Shown in pieces: positions 45,079 through 53,028 of a stretch of DNA of 64,000 nt (position 1 is its first letter; each line of letters starts with the position of its first letter). The DNA is taken from assembly GCA_030430565.1 (NCBI GenBank), contig JAUIKS010000003.1, forward strand, positions 434,001-498,000, read 5' to 3'. The translations under genes and the position numbers were made by a program. Under the pieces are notes generated by a model. The model searched no databases and was not told the origin of the DNA. It worked only from the letters and a program-made list of their open reading frames with translations. The DNA comes from Polyangia bacterium. GTDB lineage: Bacteria; Myxococcota_A; Polyangia; Nannocystales; Nannocystaceae.

Positions 45079-46245
45079 CTACTTGCGCTTCTTCTTCGGA
45101 CGATGAGCCGGCGCCGGATCGGCTCCAGTACGGTCCGCCGCTCCGCTCGGCTCACCCTCGAGCTTCGACTCGGCGGCCGCCCGATCGAGCAGGGCGATCG
45201 AGCTTCGCCGACCTGGCGCGAGGTGCATATAGCGATCGGTGACCGCCACGCTCGAGTGCCCCGCGTAGTCGCGGATCTCCGCAGCCGGCGCGCCGAGCTC
45301 CGCCAGATGCGAGCAGAACGTGTGCCGGAGGGTATGAGCGCCCTTCGGCGGCAGGCCCGCCCGCGACTGCGCCTGCCACAGCCGATGCCGGATCCAGTTA
45401 CGACCGGTGAGCGATCCGTCGTCACGCGCGAGCACCGTCTCGCCTCTGCGCTCGGGGTGCATCGCGCAGAGCAGGCTCGAGAGCCGCTGGGAGAGCGGCA
45501 CCGAGCGATAGCGATTGCTCTTCGGTGTCGTTAGGTGGCCACGCCAGAACGAGTGCTCGACCACGATCACGCCGCGCGTGAGCTGGACCGAGCGCCAGTG
45601 CAGGCCGGCCATCTCACCGGCGCGCAGGCCGGCCTCGCCGCCGAGCAGCACGATGGCCAAATGGTCATATCCCAGCACGCTCGCCGCCGCGACGAGCCGT
45701 TCGAAGTCGGCGCGCTCGTAGAACGCCGCTGGCTTCTTGGGCGACGGGATGTGGCTGATCCGCAGGGCCTCGCGCAGGTGCCCCTTGGCCTTACCCGAGC
45801 GCAAGAGCGCCGAGAGCGTGGAGAGGATCTTGTTGCGCGTCCCCGGCGAGACGCGCGGCAGCTCGACGATGCTCGCCACGTGCGTCTCGTCGATCTCGTC
45901 AAGAAGCACCCGCCCGAAGCGCGGGAGCAGGTGAACGCGGAGATTCGTTTGATGGTTGTCGATCGTCGATGGCTTGCGCCCGCGAGCTCGCGCGTGCTCG
46001 ATGAACGCGTCCGCGAACTCGGCGAGCGTCGGGCACGTCCGTGCCTCCTTCTTGGGGTTGATCAAGCCGTTGCGGATCAGCTCGCGCTCGCGGCCCTGAG
46101 CCCAGCGAAGCGCGCCGCGCTGGCTTGTGGCCGCCGGGACATCTCGACGCTCCCGGTGAACCGTGCCGTCGGGAAGGCGCGCGTGGATGTCTGCGACCCA
46201 GCGCGTCCTCCCGTTCCGTGTGCGTTGACGGACCTTGACTGTCAT
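45079..46245 (-). CDS. Tyrosine recombinase / phage-type integrase
   Basis: 388 residues from ATG 46245; the open frame continues upstream but a ribosome-site-like AGGAAGAG precedes this ATG. SAM-like core-binding domain (TLAEFADAFIEHARARGRKPST) then a catalytic domain with GGEAGLRAGEM (Arg), HTLRHTFCSHL (HxxR) and DYAGHSSVAVTDRYMHL (His, nucleophile Tyr). N-terminal region is basic with WVADIHARLPDG, an arm-binding-like part. Located directly inside the left attachment site, so is the likely enzyme of E2. Confidence 0.95.
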   Translation of the reverse strand: MTVKVRQRTRNGRTRWVADIHARLPDGTVHRERRDVPAATSQRGALRWAQGRERELIRNGLINPKKEARTCPTLAEFADAFIEHARARGRKPSTIDNHQTNLRVHLLPRFGRVLLDEIDETHVASIVELPRVSPGTRNKILSTLSALLRSGKAKGHLREALRISHIPSPKKPAAFYERADFERLVAAASVLGYDHLAIVLLGGEAGLRAGEMAGLHWRSVQLTRGVIVVEHSFWRGHLTTPKSNRYRSVPLSQRLSSLLCAMHPERRGETVLARDDGSLTGRNWIRHRLWQAQSRAGLPPKGAHTLRHTFCSHLAELGAPAAEIRDYAGHSSVAVTDRYMHLAPGRRSSIALLDRAAAESKLEGEPSGAADRTGADPAPAHRPKKKRK

Positions 46246-46556
46246 TGCCTCTTCCTTGCGTGGAGTTGGTGACAGCACGGGCCGTTGCTCCGGCTTGATG
46301 GACGCATTTTCGCGCCTCGAGATCAACCCCTCACGGGATTGTCGCTGATCATCGCGGGGGGTGAGCACGCACGAGCACGACGGACCACGCCTACTCGAAG
46401 TGATTCACGCCGCGCGGCTCATCGTGCAGCGGCGTCTCACGTGAGGAGCATCCGTCGAGCGGATCCGCGGCCATGCTACCGAGAGTGGACAGCGTACCGT
46501 ACTAGCGCGAATCTGCGCGCCTGGAGCTCGCCAGCGTCTCGAGGTACCCACGGTTC
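46246..46556. other. 311-bp gap between integrase and Rieske gene
   Basis: No convincing gene on either strand. It must hold the divergent promoters of the integrase and of the Rieske-AsnB unit; no defined site, riboswitch or repeat was recognised. Confidence 0.6.
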
Positions 46557-47393
46557 ATGTCCTCACAGACAGAGCGCGGCGTCCGGGCGCTGGCTGAGAT
46601 CCCGAGGGGCCATGAGCGCGTCGCGGTCTATCACCGAACGCTGAACGCCTCCGTCGACGGGATCTGGGCGAACGTGCTCGACTGGGAGCACATTCCCTGG
46701 CTGCACGCCACGACGTTCACGTCGGTCGAGCTGCTCGAGCGCGGCGCGAACTACTGGCGCGCGCGCGTCGGCTTGGCACCTCGCGGGCTCTCGCGCGCTG
46801 TGGTGCTCGAGCTCGTCGTTGATCGCCCAGGGCTGCGCTACACGACGCAGACCCTCGAGGGTCCGGGCGCGGGCGCGCTGGTCCTCACGAAGATTCAGCC
46901 GAGGGGGCCGCGAACCAGCGACATCGTCGTCGAGTTTCACGCGCTGGTGCGTAACCAGATTCAGCGCGTCGCGATGCGCCGGGCCTACGAGCGCGTCTAC
47001 CGAGTGCTGTGGGACGAGGATGAAGCGATGATCGAGCGCACCGACGCGCTCGCGGCCGCGTCGGTTAAGTTGCGGGCGCGCTCCCCCCGTACACGGGTGA
47101 AGCTCGGCCCGCGCACGTCGGTAGCGAGCGCGGGGCCGCTGATTGTCGAACTCGGCGGACGAAGGGTGCGCGTGCTGAGGCAGGGAGATGAGCTCGTCGC
47201 GCATGACCTGCTCTGCCCGCACATGGGGGGGCCGCTCGACGAGGCGAAGGTCGAGTACGGTCGGGTCGTGTGCCCTTGGCACGGCTACGCATTTGAGCTC
47301 GAGAGCGGGCGATGTCAGCGCGCTCGCGGCCTCTGCTTGCACCCGACGCGGATCGAGCTCGAGGGTGATGATGTGGTCCTGATCTCGGGGTAG
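46557..47393 (+). CDS. SRPBCC-like domain fused to Rieske [2Fe-2S] domain
   Basis: 278 residues. The first 170 residues look like an SRPBCC/Bet v1-type hydrophobic pocket (YHRTLNASVDGIWANVLDW, LVLTKIQPRGPRTSDIVVEF). The C-terminal 95 residues are a Rieske domain: CPHMGGPL and CPWHGYAFELESG supply the CxH...CxxH iron ligands. Length and order differ from ring-hydroxylating oxygenase alpha subunits, in which Rieske is N-terminal. It may be an oxygenase or an electron-carrying partner. First gene of a plus-strand unit, 9 bases ahead of the asparagine synthetase homologue. Confidence 0.87.
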   Translation: MSSQTERGVRALAEIPRGHERVAVYHRTLNASVDGIWANVLDWEHIPWLHATTFTSVELLERGANYWRARVGLAPRGLSRAVVLELVVDRPGLRYTTQTLEGPGAGALVLTKIQPRGPRTSDIVVEFHALVRNQIQRVAMRRAYERVYRVLWDEDEAMIERTDALAAASVKLRARSPRTRVKLGPRTSVASAGPLIVELGGRRVRVLRQGDELVAHDLLCPHMGGPLDEAKVEYGRVVCPWHGYAFELESGRCQRARGLCLHPTRIELEGDDVVLISG

Positions 47394-47402
47394 CGCGCGG
47401 GG

Positions 47403-49385
47403 ATGTGCGGCATCATCGGAGCGATGCGGCTGCGCGGCGCAGCCCGGGTTGAGCGGGACCTGCTCGAGCGGGCAGGACGGATGATCGCGCACCGGGGCCC
47501 GGACGGCGCTGGGCTGTGTCTGCTGTCGGGCGGCGATGTCGGGCTCGCTAGCGTACGCCTCTCGATCGTCGACCCGGACGGCGGCGCGCAGCCGCTGTTC
47601 AACGAGACCGGGTCGATCGCGGCGGTGGTCAACGGGGAGCTCTACGGGTACGCGGAGCAGCGCGCGGAGCTCGAGCGCGCCGGCCACCGCTTCGCGAGCC
47701 GCTCGGACTCTGAGCTGGTGGTGCACCTCTACGAGGAACTCGGGGACGAGTTCATCACGCGGCTCAACGGCGAGTTCGCGCTGATCCTCTGGGACGCCCG
47801 GCGGCGCCGTCTGCTCGCCGCGCGAGACCCCCTCGGGATCAAGCCGCTCGTGTTCACGAAGCGCGCTACGTCTACGGGCGAGCAGCTGTGGCTGTGCTCC
47901 GAGGCGAAGGGCCTGCTCGCGTTGCCGGGGGTGCAGCGCGAGCTCTCGCCCAGGTATCTCGCGGGCGCGCTGTTCGGAGCATTCCACGATCACGGCACCG
48001 CCTTCGCCGGGATAGAGAACGTGCCGCCCGGCGCGCTGCTGGTCGCGGAGGAAGGCGCGTCGCCACGCCGCGTGCGACCGCGGGCGCCCGCGCGGAGGTT
48101 TGATGATGTCTCCGAACACATGATCGCGCCGACGGTCGATCGAGCGGTCGCTCGGCGCCTGCGCGCCGACTGCCGCGTGGGCGCGTTCCTCAGCGGCGGG
48201 CTCGACTCCGCGATCGTCGTCGACGCGGCGGTGCGCGCGGGCGGTCCGCTCGAGTGCTTTACGGTCTCGTTCCCCGGCTCGAGCTTGGATGAGGCGGACG
48301 AGGCGCGAGCCTTCGCGCGCTCACGCGGGTGTCCGCTCCGCGTGCTCTCGTGCACGACCGAGGCGCTCGCGCGCGGGCTCTCCGACACGCTGTGGGCGAC
48401 TGAGGCGGCGATCGCGAACCCGCACTCGGTCGCGCGTCGGCTGCTCGCCGCGAGCGCGCGGGCCCACGGAGTCAAGGTCGTGCTGACCGGGGAAGGCAGC
48501 GACGAGCTGTTCGCGGGTTACGCCTGGTTCGTGCTCGAGGCGCTGTGGCGACGCGCGCTCGCGGGGGGCGAAACGGGCGAGAGCGAGGCGCTCGCCCGCT
48601 TCGCCACGCTCGAGGACGCGGGCGCCGGCGTGCTGTGGGACGACTCGCTCCCCTGGCGCGAGGGGCCGCACCCGCTCGGGTGGCCGAGCTTCATGCTGAT
48701 GCGCGCCGCTCGCTCGGACGCGATCGCGCGCAAGCTGTTTACGCGCGCGGTCCTGCCAGCGGCTGCGGCGACGCCCTACGAGCGCTTGCTCGCGCGCGGG
48801 CGCGAGGAGCTCGCCGTGTCGCTCTCGCCGCTCGACGCCTCGCGGCGGATGGCGCTGTGGCAGCTCACGGGCTACGTCTTGCCGAACCTCGGCGACCGCG
48901 TCGAGATGGCGTGCGGCCTCGAGGGGCGACCTCCCCTGCTCGATCCTGAGCTCGCTGAGCTCGCGCTGAGGCTGCCGCCGAGCAGCTTACTGGACCTCAC
49001 GCGGCTGCGCGGCAAGGCGCCCTTGTATCGCGCGTTCGCGGGACGTCTCCCGAGCGCAACCTTGGCGGGACGCAAGCGGCCGTTCTGGGCGCCGAGTTGG
49101 CGCGCGCTCACCGAGGCGGACCCGCGCCTCGATGAGTATCTCCGCGCAGAGACGCTCACGCGGGGCGGCGTGTTCTCCACCGAGTTCGTTCGTGGTGCCT
49201 ACGGGCTGTGGAGAGGCGCGCGCGCTGGCTCTCGCCTCGGGCGCAAGCTCGACCGCCTGTTCGGGATCGTGCTGTGCGTGTCGATCCTGCGCGAGCGCTT
49301 GCTAGAGCGCCGCCCCTCGCCGCGCTCGTCCGTCAGTTTTTCGGAGCGTCATCCACCGACCCGCGCTGGCGATCCTCTCGTTTGA
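47403..49385 (+). CDS. Glutamine-hydrolysing asparagine synthetase homologue
   Basis: 660 residues. N-terminal glutaminase: MCGIIGAM with the Ntn Cys2, IAHRGPDGAG, VVNGELYGY, FALILWDA. C-terminal synthetase: PP-loop FLSGGLDSAIV and GEGSDELFAGY. Both active sites look complete. In clusters, such enzymes form amides from carboxylates (asparagine-like products, beta-lactam-type or lasso-type closures). The context (ACP and KS genes) suggests amidation of an acyl or peptide intermediate. Its 3' end overlaps the convergent membrane gene by 53 bases. Not the housekeeping enzyme by context. Confidence 0.95.
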   Translation: MCGIIGAMRLRGAARVERDLLERAGRMIAHRGPDGAGLCLLSGGDVGLASVRLSIVDPDGGAQPLFNETGSIAAVVNGELYGYAEQRAELERAGHRFASRSDSELVVHLYEELGDEFITRLNGEFALILWDARRRRLLAARDPLGIKPLVFTKRATSTGEQLWLCSEAKGLLALPGVQRELSPRYLAGALFGAFHDHGTAFAGIENVPPGALLVAEEGASPRRVRPRAPARRFDDVSEHMIAPTVDRAVARRLRADCRVGAFLSGGLDSAIVVDAAVRAGGPLECFTVSFPGSSLDEADEARAFARSRGCPLRVLSCTTEALARGLSDTLWATEAAIANPHSVARRLLAASARAHGVKVVLTGEGSDELFAGYAWFVLEALWRRALAGGETGESEALARFATLEDAGAGVLWDDSLPWREGPHPLGWPSFMLMRAARSDAIARKLFTRAVLPAAAATPYERLLARGREELAVSLSPLDASRRMALWQLTGYVLPNLGDRVEMACGLEGRPPLLDPELAELALRLPPSSLLDLTRLRGKAPLYRAFAGRLPSATLAGRKRPFWAPSWRALTEADPRLDEYLRAETLTRGGVFSTEFVRGAYGLWRGARAGSRLGRKLDRLFGIVLCVSILRERLLERRPSPRSSVSFSERHPPTRAGDPLV

Positions 49386-50019
49386 AGCGCCCGGTCGACT
49401 GGATGATGAGCGGCACGCCGACGATGGTCGGGCCGAGCCAGACCGCGATCGTGATCGCGGGGTGAGAAGGCAAGAAGCGGCCCGCGTTGACCACGAGGAA
49501 CGCGGTGAGGCTCGCTATGTAGGCGGTCGTGAAACCGGTTTGATGCTGGATTAACCAATGAAGCTTGTACGGGCTCGCGCTCATGAGCTCGCGTCGGTGG
49601 CTGTTGGCGAGCATGAGGCCGAGCGCGGCGAACACGATGAAGATCAGCGCGCCTGAGCTCAGCGCCTTGACGAGGAAGCCGAGCGCGACGAGGCCGAGCG
49701 CCGCGGGCGCGAGCAGGTACACACGCGGCGACGCGGTCTCCGGCGCCACCCGCTTGCGGGCGAGCGCGATGCGACCCCACAGCGCCAGGTAGACCGAGAG
49801 CAGACCGAGGTAGAACAGGAACGGGTTCGGACGCAGGAGCGCGAGGATGATCGCGGTCACGGCGATGCCGATCATCGCGTACAGGAACACGCGACCGGCG
49901 AGCCGATGCGCGCGCGCGCCTTTCTTGCTCAGCAGGGCGACGAGCCCGGTCAGCAGCGAGGTCGCGCCCGCGAAGATGTGGACCCACCGCGCGACACGGC
50001 CGAGGAGTTCGAGGTCCAT
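49333..50019 (-). CDS. Multi-pass membrane protein (DUF2306-like)
   Basis: 228 residues with six or seven hydrophobic segments (WVHIFAGATSLLTGLVALLS, LYAMIGIAVTAIILALL, FIVFAALGLMLANS, LVVNAGRFL). The length, the N-terminal His/Arg loop (HRLAGRVF) and the HW...H loop are like DUF2306 proteins, but the identity is tentative. Last gene of the minus-strand unit; could be an exporter, a heme/quinone protein or a desaturase-like helper. Confidence 0.72.
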   Translation of the reverse strand: MDLELLGRVARWVHIFAGATSLLTGLVALLSKKGARAHRLAGRVFLYAMIGIAVTAIILALLRPNPFLFYLGLLSVYLALWGRIALARKRVAPETASPRVYLLAPAALGLVALGFLVKALSSGALIFIVFAALGLMLANSHRRELMSASPYKLHWLIQHQTGFTTAYIASLTAFLVVNAGRFLPSHPAITIAVWLGPTIVGVPLIIQSTGRFKREDRQRGSVDDAPKN

Positions 50020-50060
50020 TGAGTTTGAGAACTACGGCACGCGCAGATCCAGGTCAAGGC

Positions 50061-51281
50061 TCAGGGCGCGCGAACGAGGCGCACGAGCCCGACCTCCAGC
50101 GCCTGCCCGAGCGTCCGCTTGGCGTGCCGCAGACTCTCTTGCGCGCGCATCCAGCTCGTCGCGGAGGTCCCGCGCTCGGCGGCGGAGAACAAGCCGGCGG
50201 TGGCCGGGTCGAGCTCGAAGGCGTCGCCGCGCAGGACGTCGACGACACGCGCCTGCCCCTCGCTCTCGTCGAGGCGCCACAGCTCGGGGCGGCCGACCTC
50301 GAGAGCAGAGCCGACGAGCGCGGGCAGTGCGAGCCGGATAGCCTCGGCGCCGGCGGGCGTGCTCGGGGCGGCGCTGTCTGGCGGCGTCGCGAACCAGCGC
50401 GAGAGCAGCCACCACTCCTCCCATCGCTCCGGCGCCGCGAGTATCCAGCGCTCGAGCGCGCTGAACAGCGTCGTCATCGCGCGCGCGCGATAGATCTTTC
50501 GGCCCTCCTTGGGGGCGCGCGCGATCGGAGGCTCGATCCGCAGGATCGCGCCGCGCTCACCGGCGTCCTCGATGTAGATCGGCAGAATCGGCACGTCGGC
50601 GCTCGCGGACAGGGCGGCGATGCCCGGGCGCACCAAGATCTCACGCCCCAGTAGATCGAGGCGCAGCGCGCCGCGGGGATCAAGCCTCCCGTTCATCCCG
50701 CTGTTCCCGTCGATGAACATCACGACCGCGCGCCCGCGACGGAGCGCCTTGACGAGCCCGACGAGCGCGAGCGGGTCAGCGCTGTTGACCGTCTCGAACA
50801 CGCTCCAGTCGAGCTTGGGGAAGATCGGCTTCATGCGCGCCGCGACGTCCGAGTCGACCAGCGTCTGGTTTCGGGCGTCGACCAGCAGCGTGACGTGCAG
50901 CCCGAGCTCGAGCAGCGCGATCGAGAGCCACCGGTACGGTCCGAAGTGCGCGGGCGCCAGGATCACGCCGCGGCCGCCCGCGACCGCTGCCTCGAGGTGC
51001 TCGCGTCCCTCGATCGAGAAGCGCGGCCACGCCTCCGGGGTCGACCAGAGCTGATCGTAGATCAGCAGGCGTTGGCTCGAGCGTCGCGCGATCCGACGAA
51101 TCGCGCTGCGGGGGCGCTGGCCGAGCGTGCAGGTCAGCGCTCGCAGGGCGCCGAGCTCCCGCTGCAGCACGAGCCCGCGCGCGGGACCGCGGCTCGCCCG
51201 AAGCCCCGCGCGTATGGCCGCGCGTCGCAGGCTCAAGACCCGCTCGCGCGAAGGCTCGGAGTCGACGCGCGTCACCGCCAT
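50061..51281 (-). CDS. LpxL-type acyltransferase with C-terminal PqqD-like extension
   Basis: 406 residues. Residues 1-310 resemble lipid A/lysophospholipid acyltransferases: the usual HxxxxD/E region reads PAHFGPYRWL, followed by VVMFIDGNSGMNG, DLLGREILVRPG and PIYIEDAGER. A 95-residue C-terminal extension (RLALPALVGSALEVGRP, VVDVLRGDAFELDPATAGLF, LEVGLVRLVR) reads like a PqqD/winged-helix peptide-recognition domain. It overlaps the ureohydrolase gene by 10 bases. It probably transfers an acyl chain from ACP to a cluster intermediate; not tested. Confidence 0.82.
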   Translation of the reverse strand: MAVTRVDSEPSRERVLSLRRAAIRAGLRASRGPARGLVLQRELGALRALTCTLGQRPRSAIRRIARRSSQRLLIYDQLWSTPEAWPRFSIEGREHLEAAVAGGRGVILAPAHFGPYRWLSIALLELGLHVTLLVDARNQTLVDSDVAARMKPIFPKLDWSVFETVNSADPLALVGLVKALRRGRAVVMFIDGNSGMNGRLDPRGALRLDLLGREILVRPGIAALSASADVPILPIYIEDAGERGAILRIEPPIARAPKEGRKIYRARAMTTLFSALERWILAAPERWEEWWLLSRWFATPPDSAAPSTPAGAEAIRLALPALVGSALEVGRPELWRLDESEGQARVVDVLRGDAFELDPATAGLFSAAERGTSATSWMRAQESLRHAKRTLGQALEVGLVRLVRAP

Positions 51282-52516
51282 CGCGCCACTTGATCCATCG
51301 CCTCGAGCAGGAGCTGCACCGCGGCCCGCGCGGTCAGCGTAGCGCCGGGTCCTCGCTCGTGAACCTCGACCATGTCGACGCCGAGCAGCTCGCGTTCACG
51401 GGTGAGCGCGACCAGCAGCGCGCGCGCCTCGGCGAGCCCGAGGCCATCGGGCTCCGGCGCGGCGGTGGCCGGCGCGACCGCGGGGTCGAGCACGTCGATG
51501 TCGATCGTCACGAAGTAGGGCAGCTCAGGGCGCAGCACCGCCGCGAGATTGCGACCGTCCATCGCCCGGAGGGTCGCTGGCGAGAGCGCGGTGTAGCCGG
51601 TCCCGGGGATGTCCGGGACACTCTGAATACCGCGCGCGCCGCAGAGCACGATGTCGACGAGCTGCGGCAGCGCGCACGCGTGATGGATGACGTTGGCGTG
51701 GGTCAGGTCCTCGGCGTGGTCGATGTTGCCGAAGTCCGTGTGCGCGTCGAGCTGAAGCAGCCCGAACGCGCGCTCAGGGCGGGCCGCGCAGAGCCCTTGC
51801 AGCGTCGCCAAGGTGACGCTGTGATCGCCTCCGAGAACGACCGGGCGCGCGCCGCTGCGGACGAGTGCCGCGATCGCGTCCGCGAGCGCCGGCGCGAACT
51901 CGGACCACGGGCAACCGGGTCGCGGGATCAGGTCGCCCGCGTCGAGGATCGAGACCCCGGTGAGCAGGCGACGGCCCGTGCCGATGTCGGGCAGACCTCG
52001 CGGCGCGCCGGTCTCGAGATCGAGTGGCATCGGGTGCGCCGCGCTCGCGCGACGAATCGCCGTCGGTCCACCCGCTGCGCCGCGCTCGTACATCGGCAGC
52101 GTGTTGAGATCGTAGGGCGCGCCGAGCACGACCAGCGCCCCGTCGCAGTCTTGTCCTTCGGACCAGCTGTGAGAGCGCAGAAAGCTGATGTGCGCGGGGC
52201 GGCGCGTGGGTCCCGGCGAGCGGGCGAGCGCGCTTGAACCCGGCACGAGCACGCGCAGCTCGAGCAGCTGCTCGATGACCGCGAGCTGCTCGCGCGTCGC
52301 TCCGGGCAGCGCGTCCGCGATCACGCGGGGCTCACGGAGCGAGGCGAGCAGCTGGAACGTATCCGGGGTGAGCGCGAACGTACGTCCTGGCTCACCCCGG
52401 AGGTATGCGTGTGTCGAGCTCCCTGGGACCCGCGTCAGCGACGGGTTTACGCGAAGCGGCCCCCAGGTGTCACTCGATCGTTCGATGGCGACCCCGCTAG
52501 AACCTGGCGAGACCAG
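51272..52516 (-). CDS. Ureohydrolase (arginase/agmatinase family) with N-terminal PqqD-like domain
   Basis: About 414 residues. Metal motifs are all present: VLGGDHSVTL, LQLDAHTDFGN and TIDIDVLDP, in the order of arginase/agmatinase. Preceded by an N-terminal part of about 80 residues (LRVNPSLTRVPGSSTHAYLR, FALTPDTFQLLASLREP, IEQLLELRVLVPG) resembling PqqD/winged-helix domains. The start is uncertain: the frame is open to 52669 but overlaps the upstream gene, and no ATG, GTG or TTG lies between that gene's stop and the domain; CTG 52516 is used as a placeholder. Arginase-type chemistry on a peptide or on a small guanidino compound is possible. Confidence 0.8.
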   Translation of the reverse strand: MVSPGSSGVAIERSSDTWGPLRVNPSLTRVPGSSTHAYLRGEPGRTFALTPDTFQLLASLREPRVIADALPGATREQLAVIEQLLELRVLVPGSSALARSPGPTRRPAHISFLRSHSWSEGQDCDGALVVLGAPYDLNTLPMYERGAAGGPTAIRRASAAHPMPLDLETGAPRGLPDIGTGRRLLTGVSILDAGDLIPRPGCPWSEFAPALADAIAALVRSGARPVVLGGDHSVTLATLQGLCAARPERAFGLLQLDAHTDFGNIDHAEDLTHANVIHHACALPQLVDIVLCGARGIQSVPDIPGTGYTALSPATLRAMDGRNLAAVLRPELPYFVTIDIDVLDPAVAPATAAPEPDGLGLAEARALLVALTRERELLGVDMVEVHERGPGATLTARAAVQLLLEAMDQVARWR

Positions 52517-52997
52517 CCGGGTTGACGCCGTCGAGGTTGTGCACCTCGAGCAGGCCGGCTTTCTTGAGGCCGAGGCTGATCGAGATGTCGCTCGGGCTGC
52601 AGCGCCCGTCAGCCGCGGCGGCGGCGAGCAGCGCGTTGGTGCCCGCGATCCTGACGCCGCCACCGTCAACCTGAACGCCGAGGTTCAGCACCTTGCGGTC
52701 CTTCGAGAGGCCGAGGACCGGCGCGCCCTTGATCGGGCGGGCGTCGACGGCCACGCCGTTCTTGGTGATGGCGACGTGCACCTGAAGGTTCTGACTCTTC
52801 GCGGGCGCGACCTTAACGAGCGCGGCGTCTCCGAGCTGCACGTTGAGCTTTTCGAGGTTCTGCGGAAGCTGCTTCGGCAGCGCCTTCTGCTCGAGGATCG
52901 GGCCCGCGGCGGCGGTGCCGGCGACGGCGACGGTCGTGACCGCGGCAGCGCCTGCCCCGAGCTTGGCAAGTAGTTGTCGTCGAGTACTGTTCTTCAC
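52497..52997 (-). CDS. Tat-signal protein of unknown function
   Basis: 166 residues from GTG 52997, preceded by GGGAGTGGG. N-terminus KNSTRRQLLAKLGAGAAAV is a likely twin-arginine signal (R6-R7) ending near AAAG. The mature part of about 130 residues is Ala/Gly/Leu/Lys-rich without recognised family motifs (LEKLNVQLGDAALVKVAPAK, VQVDGGGVRIAGTNALLA, ADGRCSPSDISISLGLKK, ending GVNPAGLARF). It is 31 bases downstream of the metallo-beta-lactamase-fold gene. It could be a periplasmic cluster protein or a carrier/substrate for peptide modification. Confidence 0.72.
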   Translation of the reverse strand: MKNSTRRQLLAKLGAGAAAVTTVAVAGTAAAGPILEQKALPKQLPQNLEKLNVQLGDAALVKVAPAKSQNLQVHVAITKNGVAVDARPIKGAPVLGLSKDRKVLNLGVQVDGGGVRIAGTNALLAAAAADGRCSPSDISISLGLKKAGLLEVHNLDGVNPAGLARF

Positions 52998-53028
52998 TTA
53001 TCCCACTCCCTAGCGCGACGAGAGAAAC

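Noticed and set aside
51272-52669. Ureohydrolase starting at ATG 52669
   Set aside because: The first 60 residues look like shadow sequence of the overlapping Tat-signal gene.
46557-52997. E2 cargo as a lasso-peptide cluster
   Set aside because: AsnB keeps its glutaminase Cys, and no lasso protease, leader-binding B protein or short precursor was seen; the KS/ACP genes point elsewhere.
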